DNA of 64,000 nt from Amorphoplanes digitatis (GCF_014205335.1 NZ_JACHNH010000001.1:806001-870000); one strand, 5' to 3'. Numbered from the stretch's first letter, positions 49,977 to 62,392 are shown. Program-made: numbers and translations. Notes: generated from the sequence alone by a model not told the origin.

Positions 49977-50350
49977 GAGAACGCTTTGATCAGCACGGCG
50001 ACGACGAGCAGCAGCGCGCCGAGCGCCACGATCAGGGCCAGCACCGCCGGGAAGCGGGACTTCGGCAGGTCGGTGCCGAGCCGCATGGCACGCTCCGTCC
50101 GCGCCCAGTGGTCGACGGCGCGCAGCGCGACCACGCCGCCGAGCAGCAGCAGCGCCACCGCGATGCCCTCGCGCAGGTGGGGAATCGGCAGCGGCGGCAG
50201 GAACTGCGCGCACGCGAGCCCGCCGGCCAGCAGCGCCAGCGCGGTCCGGATCCAGGCGAGGAACGTGCGCTCATTGGCCAGCGAGAAGCGGTAGTCCGGC
50301 TTCTCGCCGGCCATCGGGGTCTTCTGCGGATTGAACCACTGGTCGAGCAC
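49973..50350 (-). CDS. DUF202 (YidH-like) membrane protein
   Basis: A 125-residue protein starting at GTG 50350 (VLDQWFNPQKTP). The family region FSLANERTFLAWIRTALALLAGG is followed by two further hydrophobic segments (IAVALLLLGGVVALRAV and VLALIVALGALLLVVAVLI). The start of the pair is divergent from etfB with a 372-bp gap. Function unknown; coupled to the shorter DUF202 gene. Confidence 0.8.
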   Translation of the reverse strand: MLDQWFNPQKTPMAGEKPDYRFSLANERTFLAWIRTALALLAGGLACAQFLPPLPIPHLREGIAVALLLLGGVVALRAVDHWARTERAMRLGTDLPKSRFPAVLALIVALGALLLVVAVLIKAFS

Positions 50351-50722
50351 GCCGCCGATTATCGACCAGCGAGGTGCACAAGAGGTGTCGGGGAGGGTGC
50401 CCACAGCCCGCGCATCCGCGCGCTCACGCAGGACTCGCGGGCCCGCCCACAGGTGCACCAGGCTCCCTCCGGTCCGGTCGGCCGGTGCGGTGGGAGAGGA
50501 TGGGGCGAACGCGCGGGTAACCCACGCGGAACAGCAGTAATTTGGCCGGACATGTCCAGATACCCCCTTGATCAGACTCTAGCGATCTTGTGGTGGCTCT
50601 GGGTGAGGTGAGTCACTCTCGGTGGTGGAGACCCTAAAGCTACTGGCGGGTAACATCCGGAGGGGACAGAGCAGTTCCGGCTGCAGGCGTGCGTCCATCA
50701 ACAGGAGGGTCGTCGAAGCGCG
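50351..50722. other. 372-bp spacer, divergent promoter region for DUF202 pair and etfBA
   Basis: No coding frame is credible. Visible elements: the palindrome GGACATGTCC (50548-50557), the short symmetric GTGAGTCAC (50608-50616), and a weak likeness to the acyl-CoA operator (TAGCGATCTTGTGG, 50580-50593). An AGGAGG ribosome site stands 15 bp before etfB, rather far. The etfBA promoter must lie in this stretch. Confidence 0.5.
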
Positions 50723-51502
50723 ATGAACATCGTCGTACTGGTCAAGCAGGTACCCGACTCCGGTGCCGAGCGCACCCTGAGCGCGGGTGACAACACCGTC
50801 GAGCGGGCCTCGGCGAACAACGTCATCAACGAGATGGACGAGTACGCCATCGAGGAGGCGCTGAAGATCAAGGAGGCGCACGGTGGCGAGGTGACCGTCC
50901 TGACGATGGGCCCCGAGCGCGCCGCCGAGTCGATCCGCAAGGCGCTGTCCATGGGCCCCGACAAGGCCGTGCACGTGCAGGACGACGCGCTGCGCGGTTC
51001 CTGCGCCGTCGCGACCTCCAAGGTTCTCGCCGCCGCGCTCGGCACGCTCAACGCCGACCTGGTGATCTGCGGCGCCGAGTCGACCGACGGCCGCGTGCAG
51101 GTCATGCCGCACATGCTGGCCGAGCGCCTCGGCATCGCGGCGCTGACCGGCGCCCGCAAGCTCACCGTCGACGGCGCGCAGCTGACCGCCGAGCGGCAGA
51201 CCGACGAGGGCTACGAGGTCGTCACCGCGGCCACCCCGGCCGTCGTCAGCGTGTGGGACACGATCAACGAGCCCCGCTACCCCTCCTTCAAGGGCATCAT
51301 GGCCGCGAAGAAGAAGCCGGTGCAGACCCTGTCGCTCGCCGACCTGGGCGTCTCCGCCGACGAGGTGGGCACCGCCGGCGCGACCTCCGCGGTGGTCGAG
51401 TTCGCGAAGCGGCCCGCTCGTTCGGCCGGCACCAAGATCACTGACGAGGGTACGGGCGGCGAGCAGCTCGTCGCGTACCTCGCCGCCGAGAAGTTCGTCT
51501 GA
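50723..51502 (+). CDS. etfB: Electron transfer flavoprotein beta subunit
   Basis: A 259-residue subunit of the AMP/FAD-containing ETF that takes electrons from acyl-CoA dehydrogenases to the respiratory chain. Family marks: MNIVVLVKQVPDSGAERTL, INEMDEYAIEEALKIKE and DLVICGAESTDGRVQVMPHM, with the AMP-site and protein contact stretch GYEVVTAATPAVVSVWD. ATG 50723. etfA follows after 14 bp and a ribosome site. The pair supports beta-oxidation and branched amino acid oxidation encoded elsewhere in the window. Confidence 0.95.
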   Translation: MNIVVLVKQVPDSGAERTLSAGDNTVERASANNVINEMDEYAIEEALKIKEAHGGEVTVLTMGPERAAESIRKALSMGPDKAVHVQDDALRGSCAVATSKVLAAALGTLNADLVICGAESTDGRVQVMPHMLAERLGIAALTGARKLTVDGAQLTAERQTDEGYEVVTAATPAVVSVWDTINEPRYPSFKGIMAAKKKPVQTLSLADLGVSADEVGTAGATSAVVEFAKRPARSAGTKITDEGTGGEQLVAYLAAEKFV

Positions 51503-51516
51503 GAAGGGCTCACACC

Positions 51517-52476
51517 ATGGCTGAAGTACTGGTCGTCGTCGAGGCCTCCCAGGCCGCCGGCGTCAAGAAGGTCACGCTCGAGATGCTGACCATCGCCCGC
51601 ACGCTGGGCTCGGTATCCGCGGTAGTACTCGGTGGCGCCGGCGCCACCGAGCAGTTCGCCGCCAAGCTCGGCGAGTTCGGCGCCGAGAAGATCTACTCGG
51701 GCGAGGGCCCGGAGATCGACGACTACCTCGTGGCGTCGAAGGCCACCGCCGTCGCCGAGCTGGTCAAGCAGGTCCAGCCCGCCGCCGTGCTGCTCGCCTC
51801 GACCCAGGAGGGCAAGGAGATCGCGGGCCGGCTCGCCGTCAAGCTCGACAACGGCCTGCTGACCGACGCGGTCGAGGTGGCCGCCGACGGCACCGCGACC
51901 CAGGTCGTCTTCGCCGGCTCCACGATCGTCAAGTCCAAGGTCACCAAGGGCCTGCCGATCATCACCATCCGCCCGAACTCGGTCACCCCCGAGCCGGCGC
52001 CGGCCACCCCGGCCGTCACCGTGCTCGAGGTCACCGCCACCGACGCGGACAAGCTGACCCGGGTCGTCGAGCGGGTCGCCGAGCAGAAGGGCTCCCGCCC
52101 CGAGCTCAGCGAGGCGTCGATCGTCGTCTCCGGCGGCCGCGGCGTCGGCAACGCCGACAACTTCAAGCTGGTCGAGGAGATGGCCGACCTGCTCGGCGGC
52201 GCCGTCGGCGCCTCCCGCGCGGCGGTCGACTCGGGCTACTACCCGCACCAGTTCCAGGTGGGCCAGACCGGCAAGACCGTCTCGCCGCAGCTGTACGTGG
52301 CCCTGGGCATCTCCGGCGCGATCCAGCACCGGGCCGGCATGCAGACCTCGAAGACGATCGTCGCGGTCAACAAGGACCCCGAGGCCCCGATCTTCGAGCT
52401 GGCCGACTTCGGCGTGGTCGGCGACCTGTTCAAGGTCGTGCCCCAGGCCGACGACGAGATCCGTAAGCGCAGGTAG
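51517..52476 (+). CDS. etfA: Electron transfer flavoprotein alpha subunit
   Basis: A 319-residue subunit that binds FAD. The C-terminal FAD domain is clear: [40 protein letters not shown] and [19 protein letters not shown], then [23 protein letters not shown] 51517 follows AGAAGGG. The gene closes the operon; a strong terminator follows at 52492. Confidence 0.95.
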   Translation: MAEVLVVVEASQAAGVKKVTLEMLTIARTLGSVSAVVLGGAGATEQFAAKLGEFGAEKIYSGEGPEIDDYLVASKATAVAELVKQVQPAAVLLASTQEGKEIAGRLAVKLDNGLLTDAVEVAADGTATQVVFAGSTIVKSKVTKGLPIITIRPNSVTPEPAPATPAVTVLEVTATDADKLTRVVERVAEQKGSRPELSEASIVVSGGRGVGNADNFKLVEEMADLLGGAVGASRAAVDSGYYPHQFQVGQTGKTVSPQLYVALGISGAIQHRAGMQTSKTIVAVNKDPEAPIFELADFGVVGDLFKVVPQADDEIRKRR

Positions 52477-52491
52477 GCGACGCCTTCCACG

Positions 52492-52522
52492 CGGCCCGGC
52501 GGACACTTCCGCCGGGCCGTTT
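52492..52522 (+). terminator. Terminator of etfBA
   Basis: A perfect 11-bp stem (CGGCCCGGCGG / CCGCCGGGCCG) with a 6-base loop (ACACTT), followed by TTT, 15 bp after the etfA stop. Confidence 0.8.
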
Positions 52523-52580
52523 CGCGCTCCATCCATCCGGACCGTTTCTGTTGACGGCTCAAGGCATAAGCTTCACGTTG

Positions 52581-53756
52581 ATGGTTTACCTGGATCACGC
52601 GGCGACCACGCCGATGCTCGCCGAGGCGCTCGACGCATATGTCGAGGCCGCCCGCGAGGTCGGCAACCCGTCGTCCCTGCACGCCGCCGGCCGGCGCGCC
52701 CGCCGGCTGGTCGAGGAGTCCCGCGAGCGCATCGCCGCGGTGCTCGGCGCCCGCCCCTCGGAAGTGATCTTCACAAGCGGCGGCACCGAGAGCGACAATC
52801 TGGTGACCAAGGGCATCTACTGGGCCCGGCGGTCCGCCGACCCGCGCCGCAACCGGGTGGTCGCGTCCGCGGTCGAGCATCACGCGGTGCTCGACGCGGT
52901 CGACTGGCTCGGCGACCACGAGGGTGCCGACGTCAGCCTGCTGCCGGTCGACGAGGCCGGCCGGATCGACCCGGAGTCGCTGGCCGGACTGCTCGCCGAG
53001 CACGGCGACGAGATCGCGGTGATCAGCACCCAGTGGGCGAACAACGAGGTGGGCACGGTCCAGCCGGTGGCCGAGCTGGCCCGGCTCGCCGCCGGTGCCG
53101 GCATCCCGTTCCACACCGACGCGGTGCAGGCGGTCGGCCAGATTCCGGTCGACTTCGCCGCCAGCGGCGCCTCGGCCCTGACCCTCACCGGCCACAAGCT
53201 GGGCGGCCCGGTCGGGGTCGGCGCGCTGCTGCTCGGCCGCGACGTCGTCGCGACCCCGCAGCTGCACGGCGGCGGCCAGGAGCGCGACGTGCGCTCCGGG
53301 ACCCTGGACACCCCCGGAGTCGCGGCCTTCGCGGTCGCGGTCGAGACCGCGGTCAAGACCCAGCAGGAGTACGCGGCCAGGGTCGCCGCCCTCCGCGACG
53401 ACCTGGTGGAACGGGTGCGGGCGGCGGTGCCGGACGTGGTCTACAACGGCGCGGCGACCGACCGCCTGCCGGGCAACGCGCACTTCTCCTTCCCCGGGTG
53501 CGAGGGCGACGCGCTGCTGCTGCTCCTGGACGCGCAGGGGATCTCGTGCTCGACGGGTTCGGCGTGCTCGGCGGGCGTGGCGCAGCCCTCGCACGTGCTG
53601 CTGGCGATGGGCGCGGACGACGACCGGGCCCGCTCGTCGCTGCGCTTCACCCTGGGCCACACCTCGACGGCCGCCGACGTCGACGCGCTGCTCGCGGCGC
53701 TGCCCGCCGCGGTCGAGCGCGCCCGCCGCGCGACGGCGTGGAAGACCCCACGCTGA
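52581..53756 (+). CDS. Cysteine desulfurase (IscS/NifS-type)
   Basis: A 391-residue PLP enzyme that takes sulfur from cysteine as an enzyme-bound persulfide. ATG 52581 gives the family start [12 protein letters not shown]. The PLP lysine is K206 (TGHKLGG), the cofactor histidine is in AVEHHAV, and the sulfur-accepting C329 is in STGSACSAG. It is followed by mnmA 42 bp later, so its main task is probably sulfur supply for tRNA 2-thiouridine, as in other actinobacteria, with possible use in Fe-S assembly. Confidence 0.92.
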   Translation: MVYLDHAATTPMLAEALDAYVEAAREVGNPSSLHAAGRRARRLVEESRERIAAVLGARPSEVIFTSGGTESDNLVTKGIYWARRSADPRRNRVVASAVEHHAVLDAVDWLGDHEGADVSLLPVDEAGRIDPESLAGLLAEHGDEIAVISTQWANNEVGTVQPVAELARLAAGAGIPFHTDAVQAVGQIPVDFAASGASALTLTGHKLGGPVGVGALLLGRDVVATPQLHGGGQERDVRSGTLDTPGVAAFAVAVETAVKTQQEYAARVAALRDDLVERVRAAVPDVVYNGAATDRLPGNAHFSFPGCEGDALLLLLDAQGISCSTGSACSAGVAQPSHVLLAMGADDDRARSSLRFTLGHTSTAADVDALLAALPAAVERARRATAWKTPR

Positions 53757-53798
53757 CCCTTTCCTGGCCACCCCGGCGTTGCGGATAGGCTTGGGCAC

Positions 53799-54914
53799 GT
53801 GCGAGTGCTAGCAGCCATGTCCGGTGGGGTCGACTCCGCCGTCGCCGCCGCGCGCGCCCGTGACGCGGGCCACGACGTCACCGGCGTGCACCTGGCGCTG
53901 GCGCGGAATCCGCAGACGTATCGGACCGGTGCCCGGGGCTGCTGCACGCTCGAGGACTCCCGGGACGCCCGGCGGGCCGCCGACGTCATCGGCATCCCGT
54001 TCTACGTGTGGGACATGGCCGACCAGTTCCACGAGAACGTCGTCGACGACTTCGTCGCCGAGTACGCGGCGGGCCGCACCCCGAACCCCTGCCTGCGCTG
54101 CAACGAGAAGATCAAGTTCGCGGCCGTGCTGGACCGTGCCGTCGCGCTGGGCTTCGACGCGGTCGTCACCGGCCACCACGCCCGGCTCGGCGCCGACGGC
54201 CTGCTGCGGCGCAGCGTCGACATGGCCAAGGACCAGTCGTACGTGCTGGCCGTCCTGACCCGCGAGCAGCTCGACCGGGCGGTCTTCCCGCTCGGCGACT
54301 CGACGAAGGCGCGGGTCCGCGAGGAGGCCGCCGAGCGCGGCCTCGCCGTCGCCGACAAGCCCGACTCGCACGACATCTGCTTCATCGCCGACGGCGACAC
54401 CCGTGGCTTCCTGGCCGCGCGGCTGGGCGAGGCGCCGGGCGACATCGTCGACTCCCGCACGGGCGCCGTCCTCGGCCGGCACGCCGGCGCGTACTCCTAC
54501 ACCGTCGGCCAGCGCAAGGGCCTGGACCTGCGGGTCCCCGCGCCCGATGGCCGCCCGCGCTACGTACTGTCGATCACCCCGAAGACCAACACGGTCACGG
54601 TCGGCCCCCGCGAGGACCTCGCGGTCGACCTGGTGACCGCCACCCGGCCGATCTGGCACGGCGAGCCGACGCCCGTCGAGTGCGACGTGCAGCTGCGCGC
54701 GCACGGCGAGGTGGTCCCGGCCGTCGTGACCGTCGGCCCGGACGGCCTGCGGGCCCGGCTGCGCGAACCGGCCCGGGGCGTCGCGGCCGGCCAGGCCATC
54801 GTCGCCTACCGCCGGGACCCGGCCGGCGACATCGTGCTCGGCTCGGCGACCATCGCCGCCGGCGTCGCGGAGCAGGTTTCCGCGGGCCTGACCGGGCCGG
54901 AGCAAGGTGCCTGA
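53799..54914 (+). CDS. mnmA: tRNA-specific 2-thiouridylase MnmA
   Basis: A 371-residue enzyme that thiolates U34 of Lys, Glu and Gln tRNAs. The PP-loop SGGVDS (residues 8-13) binds ATP, and the catalytic pair is C98 (NPCLRCN) and C194 (DICFIAD). The length agrees with MnmA. GTG 53799 (GTGCGAGTGCTA) is the start. The gene follows cysteine desulfurase, and the MetE-like gene starts within its last 8 bp. Confidence 0.95.
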   Translation: MRVLAAMSGGVDSAVAAARARDAGHDVTGVHLALARNPQTYRTGARGCCTLEDSRDARRAADVIGIPFYVWDMADQFHENVVDDFVAEYAAGRTPNPCLRCNEKIKFAAVLDRAVALGFDAVVTGHHARLGADGLLRRSVDMAKDQSYVLAVLTREQLDRAVFPLGDSTKARVREEAAERGLAVADKPDSHDICFIADGDTRGFLAARLGEAPGDIVDSRTGAVLGRHAGAYSYTVGQRKGLDLRVPAPDGRPRYVLSITPKTNTVTVGPREDLAVDLVTATRPIWHGEPTPVECDVQLRAHGEVVPAVVTVGPDGLRARLREPARGVAAGQAIVAYRRDPAGDIVLGSATIAAGVAEQVSAGLTGPEQGA

Positions 54915-55905
54915 CTTCCCCTGGCCGTCCGGCGCGGCAACCGGGCTCGGCTCGCTGCCCGGCACCGACATCGCCGAGGCGCAGCGGCTGATCCTCGGCG
55001 AGCTGCCCGAACTGCCGCACCTCCCCGAGCTGCCGGAGCGCGGGCCGGGCGCCGACATGATCGGGCGCGGCGCGGGCCTGCTGGTCGAGCTGCCGGTGCA
55101 GCTCTACGTCGGGCGCTGGCAGATGGCGCCGCGACCCGGCCGGGACCAGCGCCGCATCGCCGACCTGCTCGAACGCGATCTCGACCAGCTCACCGAGCAG
55201 GCCGACCGCTACGCCGGGCCGATCAAACTCCAGGCGCCCGGGCCGTGGACCCTGGCCGCCGGCCTCGAACTTGCTATCGGCGGGCGCATGCTGCGCGACC
55301 CCGGCGCGGTGCGCGACCTCACCGACTCGCTCGCCGAGGGGCTGCGCCGGCACGTCGCCGAGGTGCGGCGGCGGCTTCCGCGTGCGTCCGTGCTGCTCCA
55401 GCTCGACGAGCCGTCGCTGCCGGCGGTCCTCGGCGGACAGATACCTACCGAGAGCGGGCTGAGTGCGTACCGGGCCGTCGACGGCGCCGGTGCCGCGGGG
55501 GCGCTGCGGACCGTGGTCCAGGCCGTCGGGGTGCCGGTGATCGTGCACTGCTGTGCTCCGGCCGTACCGTTGCAGGTTTTGCGGGACGCCGGGGCCGCCG
55601 CCGTCGCGCTCGACCTTGGGATGATCAAAGATCTCGATCCGCTCGGCGAGGCCATCGAGGCGGGGCTCGGCCTGTTCGCGGGGGCCGTGCCCACGCGCCC
55701 GGCGCCCGGCTCGCCCCCGCCGACGTCGGCGGCGATCGCGGAGCGGGTGCGCGTGCTGTGGAGCCGGCTCGGCTTCCCCGCGGCCCGGCTGCCCGCGCAG
55801 GTCGTGATCACCCCGGCCTGCGGGCTCGCCGGCGCCGCGCCGTCCTATGTGCGAGCGGTGCTGAAGGGCTGCCGGGACGCCGGTCGCCGTCTGGCCGAAG
55901 TCTGA
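54907..55905 (+). CDS. MetE-like zinc methyltransferase-domain protein
   Basis: A 332-residue protein with the C-terminal barrel of cobalamin-independent methionine synthase. Zinc-type residues are seen in VIVHCCAP and near the end in [18 protein letters not shown] is also typical. It lacks the N-terminal half of full MetE (about 750 residues). Members are usually next to mnmA and ligA in actinobacteria, and their reaction is not settled; they might transfer methyl groups from corrinoids or thiols. GTG 54907 overlaps mnmA by 8 bp, so they form one operon. Confidence 0.85.
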   Translation: MPDFPWPSGAATGLGSLPGTDIAEAQRLILGELPELPHLPELPERGPGADMIGRGAGLLVELPVQLYVGRWQMAPRPGRDQRRIADLLERDLDQLTEQADRYAGPIKLQAPGPWTLAAGLELAIGGRMLRDPGAVRDLTDSLAEGLRRHVAEVRRRLPRASVLLQLDEPSLPAVLGGQIPTESGLSAYRAVDGAGAAGALRTVVQAVGVPVIVHCCAPAVPLQVLRDAGAAAVALDLGMIKDLDPLGEAIEAGLGLFAGAVPTRPAPGSPPPTSAAIAERVRVLWSRLGFPAARLPAQVVITPACGLAGAAPSYVRAVLKGCRDAGRRLAEV

Positions 55906-55949
55906 CGGTTTCGGCAGATTCGCCGGGCTGGGGCGGGCATCATGCACTC

Positions 55950-56303
55950 ATGATTGGACGCCTGGACGCCGTCGTCATCGACTGCCCCGATCCCCGTGCC
56001 CTCGCCGACTTCTACTGCGCGCTCCTGGGCATGCACGTCGTCCGCGACGAGGACGGCCGGGTGACCACCCGGACCGACTCGGACGCGCCGAGCCTGGTGT
56101 TCCAGAAGGCGCCCGACCTGCTCCCGCCGGACTGGCCGGACCGGAACCGACCGCAGCAGTTCCACCTGAATGCGCGGGTGGGCGACATCGAGGCGGCGGA
56201 GCGGCGGGTGCTGGCGGCGGGCGGCAAGCGCCTGGACGGGGGGAGCGGCCGCTGCCGGGTGTACGCCGACCCGGTCGGCAACCCGTTCTGGCTGGTCTGG
56301 TGA
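55950..56303 (+). CDS. VOC/glyoxalase-superfamily protein
   Basis: A 117-residue single-domain glyoxalase-like protein starting at ATG 55950. Marks: VVIDCPDPRALADFYCALLG, RPQQFHLNARVGDIEAAE and the end VYADPVGNPFWLVW. This form matches small VOC proteins of unknown substrate or resistance function. The metal-binding His usual at the start is replaced (VVIDCP), so it may not be an enzyme. It is followed by the tandem array at 56341. Confidence 0.75.
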   Translation: MIGRLDAVVIDCPDPRALADFYCALLGMHVVRDEDGRVTTRTDSDAPSLVFQKAPDLLPPDWPDRNRPQQFHLNARVGDIEAAERRVLAAGGKRLDGGSGRCRVYADPVGNPFWLVW

Positions 56304-56340
56304 GCGCGCGCTAGTCACCCGCCTTTACTGCCCCGCCTTT

Positions 56341-57020
56341 ACTACCCGCCCTTGCTGGCCTGCCTTGCTGCCGGCCTTTGCTGGCCCGCCCTTGCTGGCC
56401 TGCCTTGCTGCCGGCCTTTGCTGGCCCGCCCTTGCTGGCCTGCCTTGCTGCCGGCCTTTGCTGGCCCGCCCTTGCTGGCCTGCCTTGCTGCCGGCCTTTG
56501 CTGGCCCGCCCTTGCTGGCCTGCCTTGCTGCCGGCCTTTGCTGGCCCGCCCTTGCTGGCCTGCCTTGCTGCCGGCCTTTGCTGGCCCGCCCTTGCTGGCC
56601 TGCCTTGCTGCCGGCCTTTGCTGGCCCGCCCTTGCTGGCCTGCCTTGCTGCCGGCCTTTGCTGGCCCGCCCTTGCTGGCCTGCCTTGCTGCCGGCCTTTG
56701 CTGGCCCGCCCTTGCTGGCCTGCCTTGCTGCCGGCCTTTGCTGGCCCGCCCTTGCTGGCCTGCCTTGCTGCCGGCCTTTGCTGGCCCGCCCTTGCTGGCC
56801 TGCCTTGCTGCCGGCCTTTGCTGGCCCGCCCTTGCTGGCCTGCCTTGCTGCCGGCCTTTGCTGGCCCGCCCTTGCTGGCCTGCCTTGCTGCCGGCCTTTG
56901 CTGGCCCGCCCTTGCTGGCCTGCCTTGCTGCCGGCCTTTGCTGGCCCGCCCTTGCTGGCCTGCCTTGCTGCCGGCCTTTGCTGGCCCGCCCTTGCTGGCC
57001 TGCCTTGCCGCCCGCCTTTG
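56341..57020. repeat. 17-unit 40-bp tandem repeat array
   Basis: Seventeen head-to-tail 40-bp units; the fifteen from 56381 to 56980 are identical. Each unit is built of three related blocks of 14, 13 and 13 bp (GCCCGCCCTTGCTG, GCCTGCCTTGCTG, CCGGCCTTTGCTG). The first and last units and the left flank (56317-56340) are degenerate versions. The plus strand of the unit has no adenine (17 C, 12 G, 11 T), so no stop codon can occur in any of the six frames. The array fills the gap between the convergent VOC and 2H-phosphoesterase genes and begins 13 bp past the latter's stop. No spacers exist, so it is not a CRISPR. Confidence 0.97.
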
Positions 57021-57033
57021 CTGGCCTGCCTTG

Positions 57034-57558
57034 CTATCCGCCGAGCGGGAACTCGCGGATCGTTCGCCAGCCGCCGGGCTGTTGCGTCCCGGCGATGAGG
57101 CGGACCGTGTCGATGGCCGCGCGGATCGGTAGGCACCGGGTGACCGCGTCGGCCGCCTCGGTCATGGCCTTCGCCGGCGAGTCGTGGCCGACGGTCAGGT
57201 GCGGCACGACGTCGTCGAATGCGCCCTCGTAGGGCGGTGCCTGGGGAAAGCGCCGCCAGATCGCGGTGGTGAGCGCGCGGAGCGGCGCGTCCGGGGTCGG
57301 CGCCAGCCAGACCACCGTGTCGCCGAACCACCGGACCCGCGTGAAGTCGACTGTGAACCTCGGCACGGACGCGAGTGCCTCGCCGACCGCGGCCAGCGTC
57401 TCGTCGTCGAGGTCACCGGGCGCGAGGAACGGGTACAGCACCGTGACGTGTGCCGGGATACCCCAGCTCGTGGCCCTGTCCAGCGCCGCCCGCCAGCGGC
57501 TCACGGCCGGCTCGACCTCCGGCACGGGCACGATGAGCGCGGTCTGCGTGGGCTGCAT
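57034..57558 (-). CDS. 2H phosphoesterase (2'-5' RNA ligase-like, LigT/ThpR type)
   Basis: A 174-residue protein starting at ATG 57558. The two catalytic His-x-Thr-type motifs are present: HVTVLYPF (H37) and HLTVGH (H120), about 80 residues apart as in the 2H superfamily. Members hydrolyse cyclic phosphodiesters of RNA or nucleotides. The TAG stop is followed almost at once by the tandem array, and readthrough would add a repetitive basic tail (QGRPAKAG type) because the array has no stop in any frame. Divergent from ligA. Confidence 0.85.
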   Translation of the reverse strand: MQPTQTALIVPVPEVEPAVSRWRAALDRATSWGIPAHVTVLYPFLAPGDLDDETLAAVGEALASVPRFTVDFTRVRWFGDTVVWLAPTPDAPLRALTTAIWRRFPQAPPYEGAFDDVVPHLTVGHDSPAKAMTEAADAVTRCLPIRAAIDTVRLIAGTQQPGGWRTIREFPLGG

Positions 57559-57642
57559 TGCTGAAGTCTCCGGCCCGGCCCGGCCGTGGTCCACCCGATA
57601 TCGGACGCCTGCCTTCGGCGGATTGTCGGACCGGGCCGCTAA

Positions 57643-59886
<2,244 letters not shown>

Positions 59887-60025
59887 CCCCAACGGGTGAA
59901 ATTCTGAGGGTTCCACGTTCCGGCAGATATGCCGATTTGATAACGGCGAGTCTGTTTCGCGTAGTTTTGTCTACGTGGATCTATGGTGAGAAAGATCGTT
60001 CGGTCGACACCACCGTGGAGGTCGC

Positions 60026-62392
60026 ATGGATGCCGCACAGCAGCGCAGCTCCATGCCGGGCGAAGGCCGGCCGGCCGACGGGGCGCCCGCCACCGACGAG
60101 GCCGAAGGCCCTCCTGCGCGCGGTGAGTCGCGGTCCCGCGGCGGTTCCCGCGATTTGCCGTCGGACGCCGACTCCCGTATGGAAGCCGCGTCGTCGCTGA
60201 GGCGCTCGCCCGCGGACGGCGACGAGCGCCCACATCTGGTCGAGGTCTGGCATGCGGGTGACGGCCGCGGGCGCCGCCGGCACCCGGACTCCGGGTCGGC
60301 GGCCGGCGGCGGGCGGCGGGGTTGGCCGCGGCGGTCCGCCGCGGCCCGCGACGCCGGGCGGTCCGCCTCGGTGCGGCGGGGTGCGGTCGTCGCCGTCGGC
60401 GGGGCGCTGCTCGTCGACCTCGCCCTCTGGGGCGCGCGGCCCGGGGTCTTCGCGGAGCTGCCGACCGAGTTCTGGGTCATGGCCCTGCTCGCCCTCGCGG
60501 TCGACGCGCGTCCCTATGTGGTCGCCGGCCGGCGGGCCAGCTCGGTGATCCTGCCGTCGATCTGCTTCACCTTCGGCATCGTCTTCGCCTGGGGCTTCGT
60601 GCCCGCCGTCGCCGTGCAACTCGCCGCCGTGGCGCTCGCCTGCGTGCGGATGCGCGAGCCCGCCCGGCGCGTCCTGCACCTCGGGCTCCAGCACGCCGTC
60701 GCCCTGGCCGGAGCCGCCCTCGTCGCCGCGTTCGCCGGGCTGCACTTCGGCGCGGAGCCGCGCTGGGACGACGCGCTGCTCACCGTCGCCGCTGCCGCCG
60801 TGTGGATTCTCGGCCGCTACGGCACCGACGCCGTCATCTCCGGCCGCTCCGCCGCCGCCCGCGCGCGGCGCCGGATCCAGCGCTGGGGACCGGAGCTGTT
60901 CGCCACCTCCGCCCTGCTGCTGCTCGGGCCCGTCGTGCTCGCCGCCGCGCAGGTCGGGCTGGTGCTGGTGCCCCTCGTCCTGCTCGCGCTGCACGCCGTA
61001 CATCGCATGGTGCGCTCCACCGGGGAGTGCGAGCGGGCCTCCCGCGTGGACGCGCTGACCGGGCTGCCCAACCGGCGCGCGCTCCAGACCTCGGTGGTCG
61101 AGTGGGGAACGGGCCGCGGGTCGCGCCGGCCCGAGTGGCGGCCCGCCCTGTTCCTGCTCGACCTCGACCGGTTCCGCACCGTCAACGACGCGCTCGGACA
61201 CACCACCGGCGACCGGCTCCTGGTCGAGGTCGCCCGCCGGCTCGCCGCCGCCGTGCCCGCCCACGATCTCGTGGCACGGCTCGGCGGCGACGAGTTCGCG
61301 GTGCTCGCCAAGCGCGTCGACGGCCCGGCCTCGGCTCGGCGCCTCGCCGGTCACCTCGCCGAGGCGTTCGTCCGGCCCTTCGCGCTCGACGGCCTGCTCA
61401 TCGACGTCAGCGCCTCCATCGGCATCGCCCTGCAACCGGACCGCGGCGGCGACGCCGCCGCGCTGCTCCGGCAGGCCGAGGCCGCCATGTACGACGCCAA
61501 GGAGCGCGGCGACCAGGTCGTCGTCTACGCCCGCGACGCCGGTCCGCACCCACCCGACCTTGCCCTGCTCGCCGACCTGCGCGGTGCCGTGCAGGCCGAG
61601 CCCGGCACGGACCCCGCGGCCGACGGGATCACCCTCTACTACCAGCCGCAGATCGCCATCGCGACCGGCGAGATCGTCGGCGTCGAGGCGCTGCTGCGCT
61701 GGCGGCATCCGGCCCGAGGCATGGTCGGCCCCGAGGAACTGCTCCGCGTCGCCGAGCAGACCCCGGTCATGCGACAGCTCACCAGCCGGGTGCTGCGCGA
61801 GGTGATCGCCCAGATCGCGGCCTGGCACGCGGCCGGTCAGCCCCTGCGCGCCTCGGTCAACGTCAGCGTGCGCGACCTGCACGCGGCGGACATCGCCGAG
61901 GAGATCGACGCCCTGCTGCGCCGCCACGGCGTGCCGCCCGACCTGCTCCAGCTCGAGATCACCGAGAGCGCGCTCATGGCCGACCCCCACCGGGTGCTCA
62001 ACACGATCACCAGGCTGGACCGGATGGGCGTGGCCATCTCCCTGGACGACTTCGGCACCGGCTACTCGTCCCTGCAACACCTGCGCCGCCTGCCGCTCGC
62101 CGAGGTCAAGGTCGACCGCTCCTTCGTCCTCGGCATGGCCACCGACCGCGGCGACGCCGCCATCGTGCGCTCGGTGACCGCCCTGGCCGACTCGCTCGGC
62201 CTGCGCGTCGTTGCCGAGGGCGTCGAGGACGAACGCACCTGGCGGCTGTTGGCCGCCGTGGGCTGCCACGCGGCGCAGGGCTGGTTCCACGCCCGTCCGA
62301 TGCCGGCACCGGACCTCGCGGAGTGGCTGATCCGCTACCGCCCCCTACGCCCCGGCCGAGGAGCCGGCGCCCTGGCAGTCCCAGCGCCGTGA
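60026..62392 (+). CDS. Membrane GGDEF-EAL protein
   Basis: A 788-residue protein. A disordered, charged N-terminus (residues 1-115) is followed by about eight membrane helices (116-330), a GGDEF domain with intact GGDEF (residues 420-424) and an EAL domain with VEALLRW (E554), VNVSVRDL, EITESAL, DDFGTGYSSL, KVDRSFV and AEGVED. Both active sites are complete, so it may make and break c-di-GMP, switched by an unknown signal in the membrane part. ATG 60026. This gene between ligA and gatC is common in related actinobacteria as I recall it. Confidence 0.92.
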   Translation: MDAAQQRSSMPGEGRPADGAPATDEAEGPPARGESRSRGGSRDLPSDADSRMEAASSLRRSPADGDERPHLVEVWHAGDGRGRRRHPDSGSAAGGGRRGWPRRSAAARDAGRSASVRRGAVVAVGGALLVDLALWGARPGVFAELPTEFWVMALLALAVDARPYVVAGRRASSVILPSICFTFGIVFAWGFVPAVAVQLAAVALACVRMREPARRVLHLGLQHAVALAGAALVAAFAGLHFGAEPRWDDALLTVAAAAVWILGRYGTDAVISGRSAAARARRRIQRWGPELFATSALLLLGPVVLAAAQVGLVLVPLVLLALHAVHRMVRSTGECERASRVDALTGLPNRRALQTSVVEWGTGRGSRRPEWRPALFLLDLDRFRTVNDALGHTTGDRLLVEVARRLAAAVPAHDLVARLGGDEFAVLAKRVDGPASARRLAGHLAEAFVRPFALDGLLIDVSASIGIALQPDRGGDAAALLRQAEAAMYDAKERGDQVVVYARDAGPHPPDLALLADLRGAVQAEPGTDPAADGITLYYQPQIAIATGEIVGVEALLRWRHPARGMVGPEELLRVAEQTPVMRQLTSRVLREVIAQIAAWHAAGQPLRASVNVSVRDLHAADIAEEIDALLRRHGVPPDLLQLEITESALMADPHRVLNTITRLDRMGVAISLDDFGTGYSSLQHLRRLPLAEVKVDRSFVLGMATDRGDAAIVRSVTALADSLGLRVVAEGVEDERTWRLLAAVGCHAAQGWFHARPMPAPDLAEWLIRYRPLRPGRGAGALAVPAP

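Noticed and set aside
56341-57020. The array as a CRISPR
   Set aside because: The 40-bp units follow each other without spacers, and no cas gene is near.
56342-57331. A 329-codon minus-strand frame and several plus-strand frames across the tandem array, including one of 320 codons
   Set aside because: The array lacks adenine on the plus strand, so every frame is open by composition alone. Listed as a repeat; translation remains a finding to test, not a gene call.
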